Below are positions 16,172 through 26,306 of a stretch of 64,000 nucleotides of DNA, in pieces (positions within the stretch are counted from its first letter, which is position 1; the number at the start of each line of letters is the position of its first letter). A program made the translations under genes and the position numbers. Below the pieces are notes generated by a model. It saw only the letters and a list, made by a program, of their open reading frames with translations, was not told the DNA's origin and made no database searches. Source of the DNA: Ignavibacteriota bacterium (GTDB lineage Bacteria > Bacteroidota > Ignavibacteria > Ignavibacteriales > Melioribacteraceae); assembly GCA_013112585.1 (NCBI GenBank), contig JABFGH010000006.1, forward strand, positions 124,001 to 188,000, written 5' to 3'.

Positions 16172-18961
16172 TTATTTTAGTAAAATCATTTTACGGGTTT
16201 CGATAAAACTACCTGCGTTTAATTCATAAAAATAAACACCGCTGGCTAATTTTATTCCAAAATTATTTTCTGCGTTCCATTCAAGGCTATGGCTTCCCGA
16301 ACTTAAGTTTCTGTTGACTAATGTTTTTACCAGTTCGCCGGTAGAATTGAAAACATTTAATTTTACATTTTCGTTTTTAGGAAGTGTAAAATTTATTGAT
16401 GTAGTGGGATTGAATGGATTCGGATAGTTCTGTTCCAAAACATAATTGCCTGCAGTAATTGAATTATCATCAACATCGGTTACACCGGTAGTTCCTTTAA
16501 ACACTCCGCGTCCGTGAGTTCCCGCCACAACAACTCCATCAGACTTTCTTGAAGCCAAAGATTGAACAATAACATTTCCAATAGTATTTGCGCCTTCTTG
16601 TGTCCAATTAGTATTTGCACCGTTCAAACCGGTTGTTGAGAATAAACCAATACTTGTTGCAACGAAATATGTTTTACCATCGTTACTTGGCAGAATTGCT
16701 GCATCACGTAATGATGGACCGGGGTTTTGAGCAGTGCCTGTTAAATTCCCTTCAACTGCAGTATAGGTTTGACCACCGTCTGAAGAATGATATAATCCAA
16801 CAATATTATAATTTGAAAGAACTGCTAAAATTTCATCTGCATCATCGGGATTTACAGCAAGGTTAAATATATACGAATTTGCAGGTGCGCCCGGGATTGA
16901 AACCTCTACTGCCCCGGATGTTGCGGTTGTTGAATTTGCCAATCTATAAATTTTCGGTGCACCGGCACCGCTTGCAGCATAATAAAGTATATTAGCCGGA
17001 TTTTTTGATGCTTCAAGCGCAGTAATTATATAACCTGCGGGTACTGCTAAATTATCCAATTTTGTCCATCCGATATTTGTACCGGGCTGAAGAAATTCTG
17101 GAATAGTACTTAGTGCATTATTTCTCCATAAATCAGCCCCAGCCGGATAGTACATTACGTCATGGTTATTTGGGTCTAAGGTGAAAGGATGAATAAATAA
17201 TTGATTAGATGCACCTAATGGTTTTACTTGAGTCCATCCATTGTTGAATGATGGATTGCCCTGACCATCATATCGCAATCTGTTTACTGTCCCATTTTGT
17301 GAAGAAGTGTAAGCAAAATTTGTAGCGAAATATGCAAATGCTCCATCGCCGGAACTTACATCTTCTGATGCGGAGGTAGAAGTTCCGTTAAAAGTAAAAG
17401 AGGGACTTCCATTATCCTGTGTTCCACCCATTATTCTATTATCATTGGCTATATCGGCGATAGCAATCATATAAAACTGTGTAACATTATAGCTGTTGTT
17501 CTTTTTTTGCCATGGAAAATTTTGAGCATAATTTGTATTGGTAATATCGGAAGTATAGCTAAGCCCGCCATCATGACCCCACCACATCTTATTGGGATCC
17601 GATGGATCAAATGCATTCGAATGAACATCAGGATGAAAATTGGGATAGAAAAAACTAAATGGTCCATAACCGCCAATCCATGCCTTAGCACTATCAGTTG
17701 GTTGAGTTGCAAATCCATCTGTTGAACGGAAAAGACTGGTCCCCGCTATTAGTACAAAATTTTCGTCATCAGGTTTTACAGCTATTGACATATCATAAGA
17801 CCCTTGCGTAAATATTCTTCCTCCGCCATTTCTAAATGCAGGCAGATTATTAGATCTATCAACGGATGTACCTGCGCCAATATTTATTTTGTAAAATTTT
17901 ATTATTTCTTCATTCTGTGAAATATTTTGACCTGTATAATTTAAAACATATGCAACGTCATTATTTGATGGAGCTATTGCAACTACACTCCGTGCAGGAA
18001 ATTGCGGGTAACCTGCTGGTGTAATGTTTGTCCAGCTTGCACCATGATCAACTGATTTATAAATTCCCGGAGGATTTGCTGCTGTAACAAATTGGTTATC
18101 TGATATGACTGCCACCAAAGTTCCATTTGCGCCAACTGAAATATCACTATAATCATGTTCGGCTATTTGTCCCAATACTGATTGAAATGATGCTCCACCA
18201 TCTGTAGACCTATAAATACCATGCCCATTAGTTCCAATAAATACATTTCCATTAATTGGACTAACAATTATTTTTTCTACATAATCATAAATACTCTCCC
18301 AAGATGTAGGATCGGTACTCATAGTGCTTGGTAGAATAGACCATGTTTCCCCGTTGTCAGTTGATTTATATATGCCATCTCCACCAAACATTGCTGTAAA
18401 ATTAGCGCTTCCGGACCCTTGTCTTTCCCCGCTTGTGTAATACCAATTATTTGTAAAACCAGGTCTTGGATCTTGTGCAATAGAAGTAACACTGAGAACT
18501 GTAGTTAATGTGCTCTTCATTGTCCACGAAGCACTGTTATCGGTCGATTTCCAAATACCCCCGGCAACGCCTCCAACGATCACGTTGTTAGAATTGGATA
18601 CATCAACTCCAATGGCTCTTGTTCTTCCGCCAACATCATTTGGACCAGCCTCTTTCCAGTTTAAGGCAGATGAATTTGATTTATTTATTGATGAATTACC
18701 CTTACTTAACAGCCTCGCAAATTCTAGTTCTCGCGCTCTAATATTTTCCGGCATTTTGTTAGTTGCCGGATCTTTAAGTAGATTAAAGAAATATTCTCCT
18801 CTTGCCTTCTTCATTTCAATGGATGCTTTAGGCGACGAAGATGATCGGATTTTATTCCATTGAGTATCAACATCTTCCGATCCAAAATATAGTAGTGATG
18901 ATGTTAAAACTAAAGCTGCTAAAAAGAACATCGGTATAAATGATTTATATTTGATTTTCAT
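16172..18961 (-). CDS. Large secreted T9SS protein with BNR/VPS10-type propeller repeats
   Basis: A 929-residue exported protein. After an N-terminal hydrophobic signal segment and a short helical region, residues of about 100-830 form one or two beta-propellers. Many copies of the BNR/Asp-box pattern are visible (STDNSASWTMKS, STDNGETWSILP, STDGGASFQSVL, SVDHGASWTNI, SSDGGQTYTAVEG). The architecture resembles sortilin/VPS10 or exo-sialidase-like propellers. The end is a T9SS sorting domain (LEQNYPNPFNPTTSINFTLP ... RKMILLK). The ligand or substrate is unknown. It follows the small lipoprotein gene at 18982-19389 after 20 bases, so the two form a likely operon. Confidence 0.82.
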   Translation of the reverse strand: MKIKYKSFIPMFFLAALVLTSSLLYFGSEDVDTQWNKIRSSSSPKASIEMKKARGEYFFNLLKDPATNKMPENIRARELEFARLLSKGNSSINKSNSSALNWKEAGPNDVGGRTRAIGVDVSNSNNVIVGGVAGGIWKSTDNSASWTMKSTLTTVLSVTSIAQDPRPGFTNNWYYTSGERQGSGSANFTAMFGGDGIYKSTDNGETWSILPSTMSTDPTSWESIYDYVEKIIVSPINGNVFIGTNGHGIYRSTDGGASFQSVLGQIAEHDYSDISVGANGTLVAVISDNQFVTAANPPGIYKSVDHGASWTNITPAGYPQFPARSVVAIAPSNNDVAYVLNYTGQNISQNEEIIKFYKINIGAGTSVDRSNNLPAFRNGGGRIFTQGSYDMSIAVKPDDENFVLIAGTSLFRSTDGFATQPTDSAKAWIGGYGPFSFFYPNFHPDVHSNAFDPSDPNKMWWGHDGGLSYTSDITNTNYAQNFPWQKKNNSYNVTQFYMIAIADIANDNRIMGGTQDNGSPSFTFNGTSTSASEDVSSGDGAFAYFATNFAYTSSQNGTVNRLRYDGQGNPSFNNGWTQVKPLGASNQLFIHPFTLDPNNHDVMYYPAGADLWRNNALSTIPEFLQPGTNIGWTKLDNLAVPAGYIITALEASKNPANILYYAASGAGAPKIYRLANSTTATSGAVEVSIPGAPANSYIFNLAVNPDDADEILAVLSNYNIVGLYHSSDGGQTYTAVEGNLTGTAQNPGPSLRDAAILPSNDGKTYFVATSIGLFSTTGLNGANTNWTQEGANTIGNVIVQSLASRKSDGVVVAGTHGRGVFKGTTGVTDVDDNSITAGNYVLEQNYPNPFNPTTSINFTLPKNENVKLNVFNSTGELVKTLVNRNLSSGSHSLEWNAENNFGIKLASGVYFYELNAGSFIETRKMILLK

Positions 18962-18981
18962 ATTACATTTCCCCTAAATAT

Positions 18982-19389
18982 TTATTTATTAAATGCTACG
19001 AAAAACCAGCTGCCTGTTTCTCCATAACCTTGTTTGTAAGAAATTCTAATTGAAACTTTTTCTCCCTCCTCTATTTTTGAAAGATCGCCTTCAGATAAAG
19101 TTTTAGAAAATAATATATTTATGTCAGTATCTGTGGGCAGTACCGGTGCAGAAGGACCATATCCTTTTACTTCAATAATTTCTGCTGAAACCTTATAATT
19201 TTTCCCTTCATCACTCAGATCCTTTATAGACACAATTACATCAGCATTGCCGAGTGGAATCGCGTTTTTTGTGTTGGGTCTCGTTTTGGTTTCATCCTTA
19301 TATCCATTATCTGGGGATGATTTACATGACATAATTAGTAAGCAGGAAAGTAAAATTAAATTTATTGATAGGAGTTTCTTTACAATCAT
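18982..19389 (-). CDS. Small lipoprotein of unknown function
   Basis: A 135-residue protein with a signal peptide and lipobox LIMSC (Cys22). The mature part is beta-rich (NADVIVSIKDLSDEGKNYKVSAEIIEVKGYG) and ends in a GYGETGSWFFVAFNK stretch. No family is recognised. It lies directly upstream of the 929-residue propeller protein on the same strand and may assist or anchor it; that is inferred from position only. Confidence 0.65.
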   Translation of the reverse strand: MIVKKLLSINLILLSCLLIMSCKSSPDNGYKDETKTRPNTKNAIPLGNADVIVSIKDLSDEGKNYKVSAEIIEVKGYGPSAPVLPTDTDINILFSKTLSEGDLSKIEEGEKVSIRISYKQGYGETGSWFFVAFNK

Positions 19390-19708
19390 ATGTTTTCTCT
19401 TTTTTATTAATGATTTTGATTTTTACACTGCATTACAGTATTGGTTTTAAGTTGTTTTAAATTATTTTACTTCGATTAAGTTTTACCTAAAGTGTAAATG
19501 TCCTTTGGATTTAAAAAATCTTTTTTACAAAATCTTATAATGTAACAGCGTCCAGTTTATTTTAGGGTTGCATAAGGTGAAAATGATAAAAAGGAAAAAT
19601 GGAAATGAGGAACCGAATTGATAATAAGATAGACTATCTTATTATATTTATCAAGAAGAAAATAAATGTTTTAATAATTAACTATTGAAAATAAAGTTCT
19701 GGAAACAA
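19390..19708. other. Intergenic stretch with a 25-bp palindrome
   Basis: No gene is seen in these 319 bases. The notable feature is a perfect 12-bp inverted repeat, ATAATAAGATAG (19621-19632) with CTATCTTATTAT (19634-19645), around a single central A. The part next to 19390 should hold the promoter of the lipoprotein gene, but no convincing -10/-35 pair was found. Confidence 0.5.
19621..19645. repeat. 25-bp perfect palindrome
   Basis: Two 12-base arms and one central base. The stem is almost all A-T and the loop would be too short for a good terminator, so a protein-binding site is at least as likely as an RNA hairpin. It lies 64 bases downstream of the DinB-like gene. Confidence 0.5.
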
Positions 19709-20176
19709 TTAATCCTTTAGTGTTTTTCTCATTAGCATTAACTGACCCAAATGGTAAGAATTATGACTGGCAAGAACTAAAACTTCTCTAAAAATTGTAT
19801 ATTGCGGTGCGTGAGGAATCTCAGCAAACAAATTAATTTTATCATTTTTAACAAATTTTTCCACTCTATCTAAACCGGCAAAAAATTCTTTAACGGTTTT
19901 GTCCCACATTTCTGCGTTCGCATTGTTATTTTCATCCCAAAACCCAATTGGCCAATCGGGGGATTTATAATTTTTATTCTCAATAAAATTTATAATATCC
20001 AGTTGGGCTCGCCTTAAATGATCCACTAATTGAAATGGGGTATGTTCAAAATGCGGCAGTTTCGCATTAATAAACTCAATCGGGAAATTGGTTATTGCCC
20101 GCTTTATTGGTATATGTGCATTGCCGCCTCTTAATGCAAAAAGTAATTGCTTTCTGATAACTGACTTTTGATTCAT
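19709..20176 (-). CDS. DinB-superfamily protein
   Basis: A 155-residue four-helix-bundle protein of the DinB/YfiT-like superfamily. The usual metal-ligand histidines are seen in FEHTPFQLVDHLRRAQLDII (about residues 44-63) and the C-terminal SHNSYHLGQLMLMRK. Relatives include thiol-dependent S-transferases and proteins of unknown role, so no specific reaction is assigned. The start codon lies 14 bases from the inner end of the second repeat element, meaning the element has displaced or supplied its promoter. Confidence 0.75.
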   Translation of the reverse strand: MNQKSVIRKQLLFALRGGNAHIPIKRAITNFPIEFINAKLPHFEHTPFQLVDHLRRAQLDIINFIENKNYKSPDWPIGFWDENNNANAEMWDKTVKEFFAGLDRVEKFVKNDKINLFAEIPHAPQYTIFREVLVLASHNSYHLGQLMLMRKTLKD

Positions 20177-20190
20177 AGAACTATCGATTT

Positions 20191-20482
20191 ATCCCGAATT
20201 ATGCATTAGAAATAATTAATAAAGTCTAAATAAAAATTGTCTTTTTAATTGCACCGTCATTCCTGCCCGTCCGGCAGGCGGGTATGACGGTGATTGATTT
20301 TAAAATTATGTAAGGGGCTTTAGCCCGCCTCTCCTGGTGGGCAGGCATAAAACCGTTTGGGTTATCCCAAGGATTCCTTTGGAAAAACCCAATATTTATG
20401 TTTGTTCAATCCCGCCTGCCGGACGGGCAGGATTCACGGCGCTGAAGCACCGTGCTATTATCTCTTTTGCATAATTCGGGTT
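20191..20482 (-). repeat. Palindrome-rich repeat element, copy 2 (inverted)
   Basis: A 292-bp inverted copy of the element at 15035-15305. Ends are ATCCCGAATTATGCA (20191-20205) and TGCATAATTCGGGTT (20468-20482). The same hairpins appear in reverse order, with a longer central loop (GGGTTATCCC and further bases) explaining the extra length. It occupies most of the 371-base gap between the DinB-like gene and the T9SS gene at 20548. No outer 17-bp repeats flank this copy. Confidence 0.8.
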
Positions 20483-20547
20483 TATTTTAGAAAAATTCTC
20501 GCCCCTAAAATAAAAAATATGCTGCTTATAGTTAGTATCAGTTGCCG

Positions 20548-22302
20548 TTATTTCATTAAAAGCATCTTCTTACTTTCTCCAAATTCGCTCGCTTGTAAAT
20601 TGTAAAAGTAAATCCCGGATGACAAATTTGATGCATCAAATTCAATGAAATGTTTACCGCTATTTTTTTCCTCGTTTATTAATGTTATTACCTCTTTACC
20701 CAGAACATCGTAAATTTTTAATGTAACAAAAGAAGACTGCGGTAAAGAAAAATTTATAGTAGTACTCGGATTAAATGGATTTGGGTAATTTTGGCTTAAA
20801 GAAAACTCTGTAGGTTTTAATTCTACGTTATTAACAGATACAGGTACAGGAAAACTTTCATCATAAAATGTTTGGGCTAGTTCACTATATTTTTTTAATG
20901 AGTCAATTGCCATAAATCTATCCACATCAATTTGAGCCCCGGCAGCAATTTGAGCAATAACTACAACTTGTGTATCTCCGGGTGTCATATTAAATGGACC
21001 GCTAGCAATCCCAATTCTGCGATCACTAGCTTGATGTACATCGCCATCCACCCATCCATCCCCCGTAGCCGGGTTTCCGGATAATGGAAATGTTGTTGGA
21101 ACACCAGTATGTGGATCAATATATGGTTCACCGGTGCCGCCAACTCTGCCGGTCATAAAATTGTAAAACTGAGTTGAACCTTCACTGGCACCCATTGTCG
21201 GGTCTGTGATAAGTGAATCACCTCGAATGAAAAAGTAAAATGCACTCATTGGTAAATTTATGTATCCCGGTCCAACTCTTTTATCTTCTATAATACCGAA
21301 ATCGGAGGCATCATCAATTCCATTTCTATTTTTATCTTCTCCATTGTTACCGGCAGCAATGGGACCTCTTATTAAATCAAATCCAACAGCCGGGGTAGGG
21401 AGCGGCAGGTAATTAGAATCAATATCAGTTGCGTTATAACAATATCCTAAACTTAGCAATGAATCACATCCTGCATAGTCATTTCCCGACTCACCGATAT
21501 CCGGGTCTGACCACATAGTAACATACATGCTGTCAAAATTTGAAATACTTTTATTTATAATTACATGTTTTCTAAAAAATAAATTATCTAAAAATCCTTG
21601 GTCTTTATACGCCCAAATTGTAGCCTGGAATTCTATTCCCAAAGGATTTGCTCCGTATAAAAACGTTGTAATACCTGGATCAAGATCATTGGCAACATAC
21701 CAGATAGTTTGGGCTGTGCCTTTTACACCGGGTAAATCAATTGTGGGATCATAAATACCATTATCATCAATATCATCAAACGGTGCTCCATCAACTGCCG
21801 GCCATTCATTCCAATCCCTTTCGTATAGGTCCCTAACTTCTTGCTCAGTTTTGCCCTCGTCATCTGCTTCCCAAGTTAGGTCAACAATTGGACCCCCTTG
21901 GTAAACATCAGATCGAACTCTATAAATTCTGTTTTTTGCTAGTTCCGGATTTTCCGGCGTTCCATCAGGTTTAATTTTACCTGGCTGAAGAGCATGGCGA
22001 TACGCAGAACCTCCAACTCGTACTTGCGGATCATTATCTATAAAAGCTCCCCAGAGAAAACCTGATTGAAATACGGCAGTTTTACTGCTCTCTTTTGGAA
22101 ATATAAACCCACTATTACCATCTGACTTAAGATCGGAATCTCCATTATTTACAAATTGCGTAGAAATATTGTTAATATTCAAGTAAGCCCTTGAAGGCGT
22201 ACCGTTCACATTTTTATTAATTTCCTCTTCTTTTGATTCAGCAACTAGGATCAAAAGTGAAAAGAAATAAATCAAAGCTGCTAATAAGATTTTCATTTTC
22301 AA
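20548..22302 (-). CDS. T9SS cargo protein, short paralogue of the next gene
   Basis: A 584-residue exported protein with a signal peptide of about 20 residues. Its N-terminal 480 residues align by eye with the neighbour at 22350-25883: both carry TPSRAYLNINN or SPSRAYMSINN, DPQVRVGGSAYRHALQPGKI, EQEVRDLYERDWNEWPA, TIWYVANDLDP and MWSDPDIGES. It then jumps to the sorting domain (SLSQNYPNPFNPSTTINFSL ... KKMLLMK), lacking the fibronectin-like and later parts of the longer paralogue. The two genes are 47 bases apart on the same strand and look like a tandem duplication with loss. The biochemical role is unknown. Confidence 0.8.
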   Translation of the reverse strand: MKMKILLAALIYFFSLLILVAESKEEEINKNVNGTPSRAYLNINNISTQFVNNGDSDLKSDGNSGFIFPKESSKTAVFQSGFLWGAFIDNDPQVRVGGSAYRHALQPGKIKPDGTPENPELAKNRIYRVRSDVYQGGPIVDLTWEADDEGKTEQEVRDLYERDWNEWPAVDGAPFDDIDDNGIYDPTIDLPGVKGTAQTIWYVANDLDPGITTFLYGANPLGIEFQATIWAYKDQGFLDNLFFRKHVIINKSISNFDSMYVTMWSDPDIGESGNDYAGCDSLLSLGYCYNATDIDSNYLPLPTPAVGFDLIRGPIAAGNNGEDKNRNGIDDASDFGIIEDKRVGPGYINLPMSAFYFFIRGDSLITDPTMGASEGSTQFYNFMTGRVGGTGEPYIDPHTGVPTTFPLSGNPATGDGWVDGDVHQASDRRIGIASGPFNMTPGDTQVVVIAQIAAGAQIDVDRFMAIDSLKKYSELAQTFYDESFPVPVSVNNVELKPTEFSLSQNYPNPFNPSTTINFSLPQSSFVTLKIYDVLGKEVITLINEEKNSGKHFIEFDASNLSSGIYFYNLQASEFGESKKMLLMK

Positions 22303-22349
22303 AAATTTCTCCGATGATTATTTTTTACATATTGAATAATTAATGAATA

Positions 22350-25300
22350 CTATTTTAAAAGTATCATCTTTTTTACTTCAACAAAATCAGCCTTATGTTT
22401 TTGATTATAAACTTCCATTTTGTAAAAATATACTCCGCTTGCATACTTTGATGCATCAAAATTTAATGTATGTGCACCTGCATTTAGATAATTATTTATC
22501 AGCACTGCAACCCTTTGTCCTAAAATATTGAACACACTTAATTTTACTTTTCCATTTTGCGGTATTGTAAAGTTTATGGTGGTATTTGGGTTAAATGGAT
22601 TAGGATAATTTTGAGATAAATTAAAATCTGTAATCTCTACTTTTTCATTAACTGCAACCAAAGGAGACGGTGTAGTGAAAGTGAATTGATCATTTCCTCT
22701 TATTGGTGCTAGGTATTTAATAGTGATTGTATCATTTAATTGCCAATTAGACATGTACCAAACATGATTCCATGTGTAGTAATCACCGGAAACAATTGGG
22801 TCAGCTACCTCCTCTATATAGGGAGTATTTAAAACTTCAGCATACATTCTATCATCGTCATTCCAAACTTTAAACGGCTCAGAAGAGTTAATGTCATTCA
22901 AACGATCATAAATTTGATAATTAATTTGAATGCCGTCATCAATATTCCAAACTTCAAATGGTACTCTAACTAAAAATGGTTCATTTGATCCTGGAATTGG
23001 ATTGAGCGGGTGATCTGCGATATTATATAGCCGGGCGCCGTAAAGGGTTGCGATCGAACCGGTTCCTTCTTTAGTTTTAATAACCAACTTACCGTTAACA
23101 TTTACGGTATCTAATTGACCGTTCCAGATTATATTGTAATCCTTTTCTAATTGCTCAGAATTTAGAGTACCATATCCATTCACAAGATTTGATGTTGCAT
23201 TCTCAAATCCAAAATCTGTATAATCACTAATATGCCAATTAGAATTTCTAAATGGGCGTTCCTCGTCATCATTAAAATGTTCACCATTAAGTAAAACTTT
23301 TCCCATTGTTATAGGAGGATCGTAGTCTGCATCCACAGAAATTTTAAAACCATCCACAACCGGGTCGCCGACATACTCTCCGGTATATAGATCATATCCC
23401 ATTATAACTGTCTGATCTTCTAAAACAATATTATTTGAACCGTTTCTGAGATTCCAATGATTTTCAATTTTTATTTCTAATCCAATTTCTGCTACAATAG
23501 ATTGACCGCTTACATGTAACGGATTACCTTCCCAGCCATCATCAAATATAGTCCAGTCAATTGATATTGGCGGTTGAAATGCAGCCACTAAAATTTTCCA
23601 ATCTTCATCTCCGTGAAAAACACCGTTTTGTGTATACTGATTATTTACTAATCCAAAATTTACAGATTGACCGGCAATTTCAGGATAAACAGTTCCGCCT
23701 AACGCTTGAAAGTTTGGTGCTTCTAAAATTGTTACTCCATCCGGAAACACTATTGTGATGCCGTCAGCCCATGCTCCATTTGGAGAAGTATTATTAAAAT
23801 GACATGAGATTTCTATTACGCCGGATGACGTTCCGTAAACTGCTGCTATATCAATAGTTGAACCTGTCATATCATCTTGACCAGAAATTTTACCTAAAGG
23901 AACAGGAACCCATATTCCATCCTCATTACGAATATACTTTTGTTTATTAAAAAATACTTCATAACTATCGCCTGTTAATTTTGTTGGATCATCAACAGTA
24001 ACGTAAACTATTCCGTCTCCTGTGCCGGATGAGTGAGTTATATCTAAAGGATCACCGTAAACAACTGTTGCTGAAGAATCAGTAACTGTAGCTTCAATAA
24101 ATTTTATAATTGACTCGCTTGTGCTTGGTGCGGAACCCGAATTTGAGTTGTAAGCATAAGCAGTAACGGCAAAGTAATATGGCTTACCTACAATAAGATT
24201 TGGTGTGCCGTCAACTAAATCTTCAGTAATTAGAAAATCATTTTCAATTCCTGAATCAGAGCCGTAATGTTCGATGCCCTGTTCAAGATAACCAGTAACC
24301 GAGTTCATCACAGGACCGGGAATTTGTGTTATGCCATCAACTTTATCAAATGTAGCAAGCCTAATAGCATTGCTCTTTAATTCCATATCAGATGTTAACT
24401 GATAAATATTATAACCCTGAAATTCATAACCATCCTGCAAGAAGCTTTCAGCAGAATTATCCCACTGCAAAAGTATACTTCTGTTATCATTTGTTGCGGT
24501 AATAACCGGTACCGGAGGTTCCGGCACTCCGGCGACTTCTTCAATATTATTATACCACTGTGTAGTTAAGCCTGAATAGTAACGAAGAAGACGGACAACA
24601 TTTAGGTTGTCAATTCCCGCTGCTGCAATTTCAGAAACTACAACCTCTTGTGTATCACCAACTGCCATTTGAAAGGGACCTGAGGCAATACCCATTCGTC
24701 TGTCACCGGAAGGGAAAAGTTGTCCATCATACCAACCCTCCTCCGTTAGTGGATCACCGGCAAGTGCAAATGTTGTGCTTGTGTTTGTGTGAGGGTCAGT
24801 AAATAGTTCGCCCGTTAAGCCAATTCTTCCCTGCATAAAATTATAAAATTGTGTTGCTCCTTGAGCATCGCCCATAGTTGGGTCTAATACCGATGCATCA
24901 CCACGTGCACCAAAATAATAAAATGCGGTCATTTCCAAATCATTAGGAGTTTCAAGAAAATTAAATCCAACACCGCCCGGTGTAAAACCGTAAATGGGAT
25001 CATTAACGGAACTGTTGTATGCATACCCTAAATTAAGAAGTGTATCACATCCTGTAAAATCATCAGCCGGTTCTCCAATGTCAGGGTCTGACCACAATGA
25101 GATATACATATCATCAAATGATGTGCTTGATTTATTTATCATTTTATATTTTCTAAAAATAACATTATCAAGAAATCCTGAATGTTTATAAGCCCAAATC
25201 GTTACTTGAAGTTCAATACCAATTGGATTAGTTCCATATATAAAATATGTAATATTTGGATCGAGATCATTAGCAACATACCAAATTGTTTGATCTGCGT

Positions 25301-25883
25301 CAGGAACTCCGGGAATATCAATTGTTCTATTATATTCACCGTTAGAGTTTACATCAGTATAAGGAGCACCGTCCTGGGCAGGCCATTCATTCCAATCTTT
25401 TTCATATTGCAGCCTAACCTCTTGTTCGGTTTTTCCTTCTTCTTCGGCTTCCTTTGTTAAGTCAACGTATGGACCACCCGTGTAAACATCAGGTCTAACT
25501 CTGTAGATTCTATTCTTAGGTAAATTCGGATCTTCCGGATATCCATTAGGTAAAATTTTGCCGGGCTGAAGCGCATTGCGGTAAGTAGAGCCGCCAACTC
25601 TAACCTGCGGATCGTTTTCAATTTGGGTGCCCCAGATTAAACCAGACGTAAATACTACAGCCTTTCCGCTGCCCTTGGGATAAATACAGCCGCTTGTACC
25701 ATCCGGCTTACGATCGGATTCCCCATTATTTACAAATTGGGTAGCCACATTATTGATGCTCATGTAAGCTCTGGATGGTGAACCAAGAACTTTACTATTT
25801 TTTTTAGTTACTTCACCTTCCGCAGATAATGATGCAGCTAAAATTAATATTAGTGAAATAATGGGTGTTATTAATTTTTTCAT
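22350..25883 (-). CDS. Large T9SS surface protein with fibronectin-like region
   Basis: An 1177-residue exported protein, first gene of a tandem pair. A signal peptide (ends near LSAEG) precedes the domain shared with the short paralogue (about 30-460). Next comes a fibronectin-III-like part (PPVPVITATNDNRSILLQWDNSAES ... GYNIYQLTSDME ... KPYYFAVTAYAYN, about 465-590), then a beta-rich region of unknown family. The C-terminal T9SS sorting domain is NLSQNYPNPFNPNTTINFTI ... VKKMILLK. A related N-terminal domain occurs in the partner of the TonB receptor at 36120. The function is not recognised; a surface-exposed binding or structural role is plausible. Confidence 0.8.
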   Translation of the reverse strand: MKKLITPIISLILILAASLSAEGEVTKKNSKVLGSPSRAYMSINNVATQFVNNGESDRKPDGTSGCIYPKGSGKAVVFTSGLIWGTQIENDPQVRVGGSTYRNALQPGKILPNGYPEDPNLPKNRIYRVRPDVYTGGPYVDLTKEAEEEGKTEQEVRLQYEKDWNEWPAQDGAPYTDVNSNGEYNRTIDIPGVPDADQTIWYVANDLDPNITYFIYGTNPIGIELQVTIWAYKHSGFLDNVIFRKYKMINKSSTSFDDMYISLWSDPDIGEPADDFTGCDTLLNLGYAYNSSVNDPIYGFTPGGVGFNFLETPNDLEMTAFYYFGARGDASVLDPTMGDAQGATQFYNFMQGRIGLTGELFTDPHTNTSTTFALAGDPLTEEGWYDGQLFPSGDRRMGIASGPFQMAVGDTQEVVVSEIAAAGIDNLNVVRLLRYYSGLTTQWYNNIEEVAGVPEPPVPVITATNDNRSILLQWDNSAESFLQDGYEFQGYNIYQLTSDMELKSNAIRLATFDKVDGITQIPGPVMNSVTGYLEQGIEHYGSDSGIENDFLITEDLVDGTPNLIVGKPYYFAVTAYAYNSNSGSAPSTSESIIKFIEATVTDSSATVVYGDPLDITHSSGTGDGIVYVTVDDPTKLTGDSYEVFFNKQKYIRNEDGIWVPVPLGKISGQDDMTGSTIDIAAVYGTSSGVIEISCHFNNTSPNGAWADGITIVFPDGVTILEAPNFQALGGTVYPEIAGQSVNFGLVNNQYTQNGVFHGDEDWKILVAAFQPPISIDWTIFDDGWEGNPLHVSGQSIVAEIGLEIKIENHWNLRNGSNNIVLEDQTVIMGYDLYTGEYVGDPVVDGFKISVDADYDPPITMGKVLLNGEHFNDDEERPFRNSNWHISDYTDFGFENATSNLVNGYGTLNSEQLEKDYNIIWNGQLDTVNVNGKLVIKTKEGTGSIATLYGARLYNIADHPLNPIPGSNEPFLVRVPFEVWNIDDGIQINYQIYDRLNDINSSEPFKVWNDDDRMYAEVLNTPYIEEVADPIVSGDYYTWNHVWYMSNWQLNDTITIKYLAPIRGNDQFTFTTPSPLVAVNEKVEITDFNLSQNYPNPFNPNTTINFTIPQNGKVKLSVFNILGQRVAVLINNYLNAGAHTLNFDASKYASGVYFYKMEVYNQKHKADFVEVKKMILLK

Positions 25884-26306
25884 AGTTCCCTCGATTGACC
25901 TGAAAATTATTATAAATTTTTTTCCGATTAAACTCTAAGTCCCATTACTGAGATTTAATCTTTTACATATATATTTATTTATCTGTTTTAATAACTTGCC
26001 AATATTTACCCGAAATGCTCAATTAATTAGTCCGGATTAATTTAAGTTCTTGAGTCAATTATTTGAGTAGTAAAAATTAAATAAGTAGGATGTCAGTGTC
26101 AATAAAAATCAATTCAGACGAAATATCTTAAACGCAATTGCATTAATTTGAATAGTGAAATGATTACAGTATTTTCTACAGGTATAAAAAATATCAAATT
26201 CACAATTTGTGGGTCGTCTAAAAAATATACTTTAATTTAGTTGTTGCAGTTACTTTTTTTTATTTTGTAATCTTAAAATTAATTTATTAAAAATTATAAA
26301 TAACGA
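25884..26306. other. Divergent intergenic region, no gene seen
   Basis: These 423 very A+T-rich bases separate two divergent genes and must contain both promoters. I could not pick out a convincing promoter, operator or RNA structure; a short inverted repeat CAAATT-CAC-AATTTG near 26197 is unremarkable in such sequence. Confidence 0.4.
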
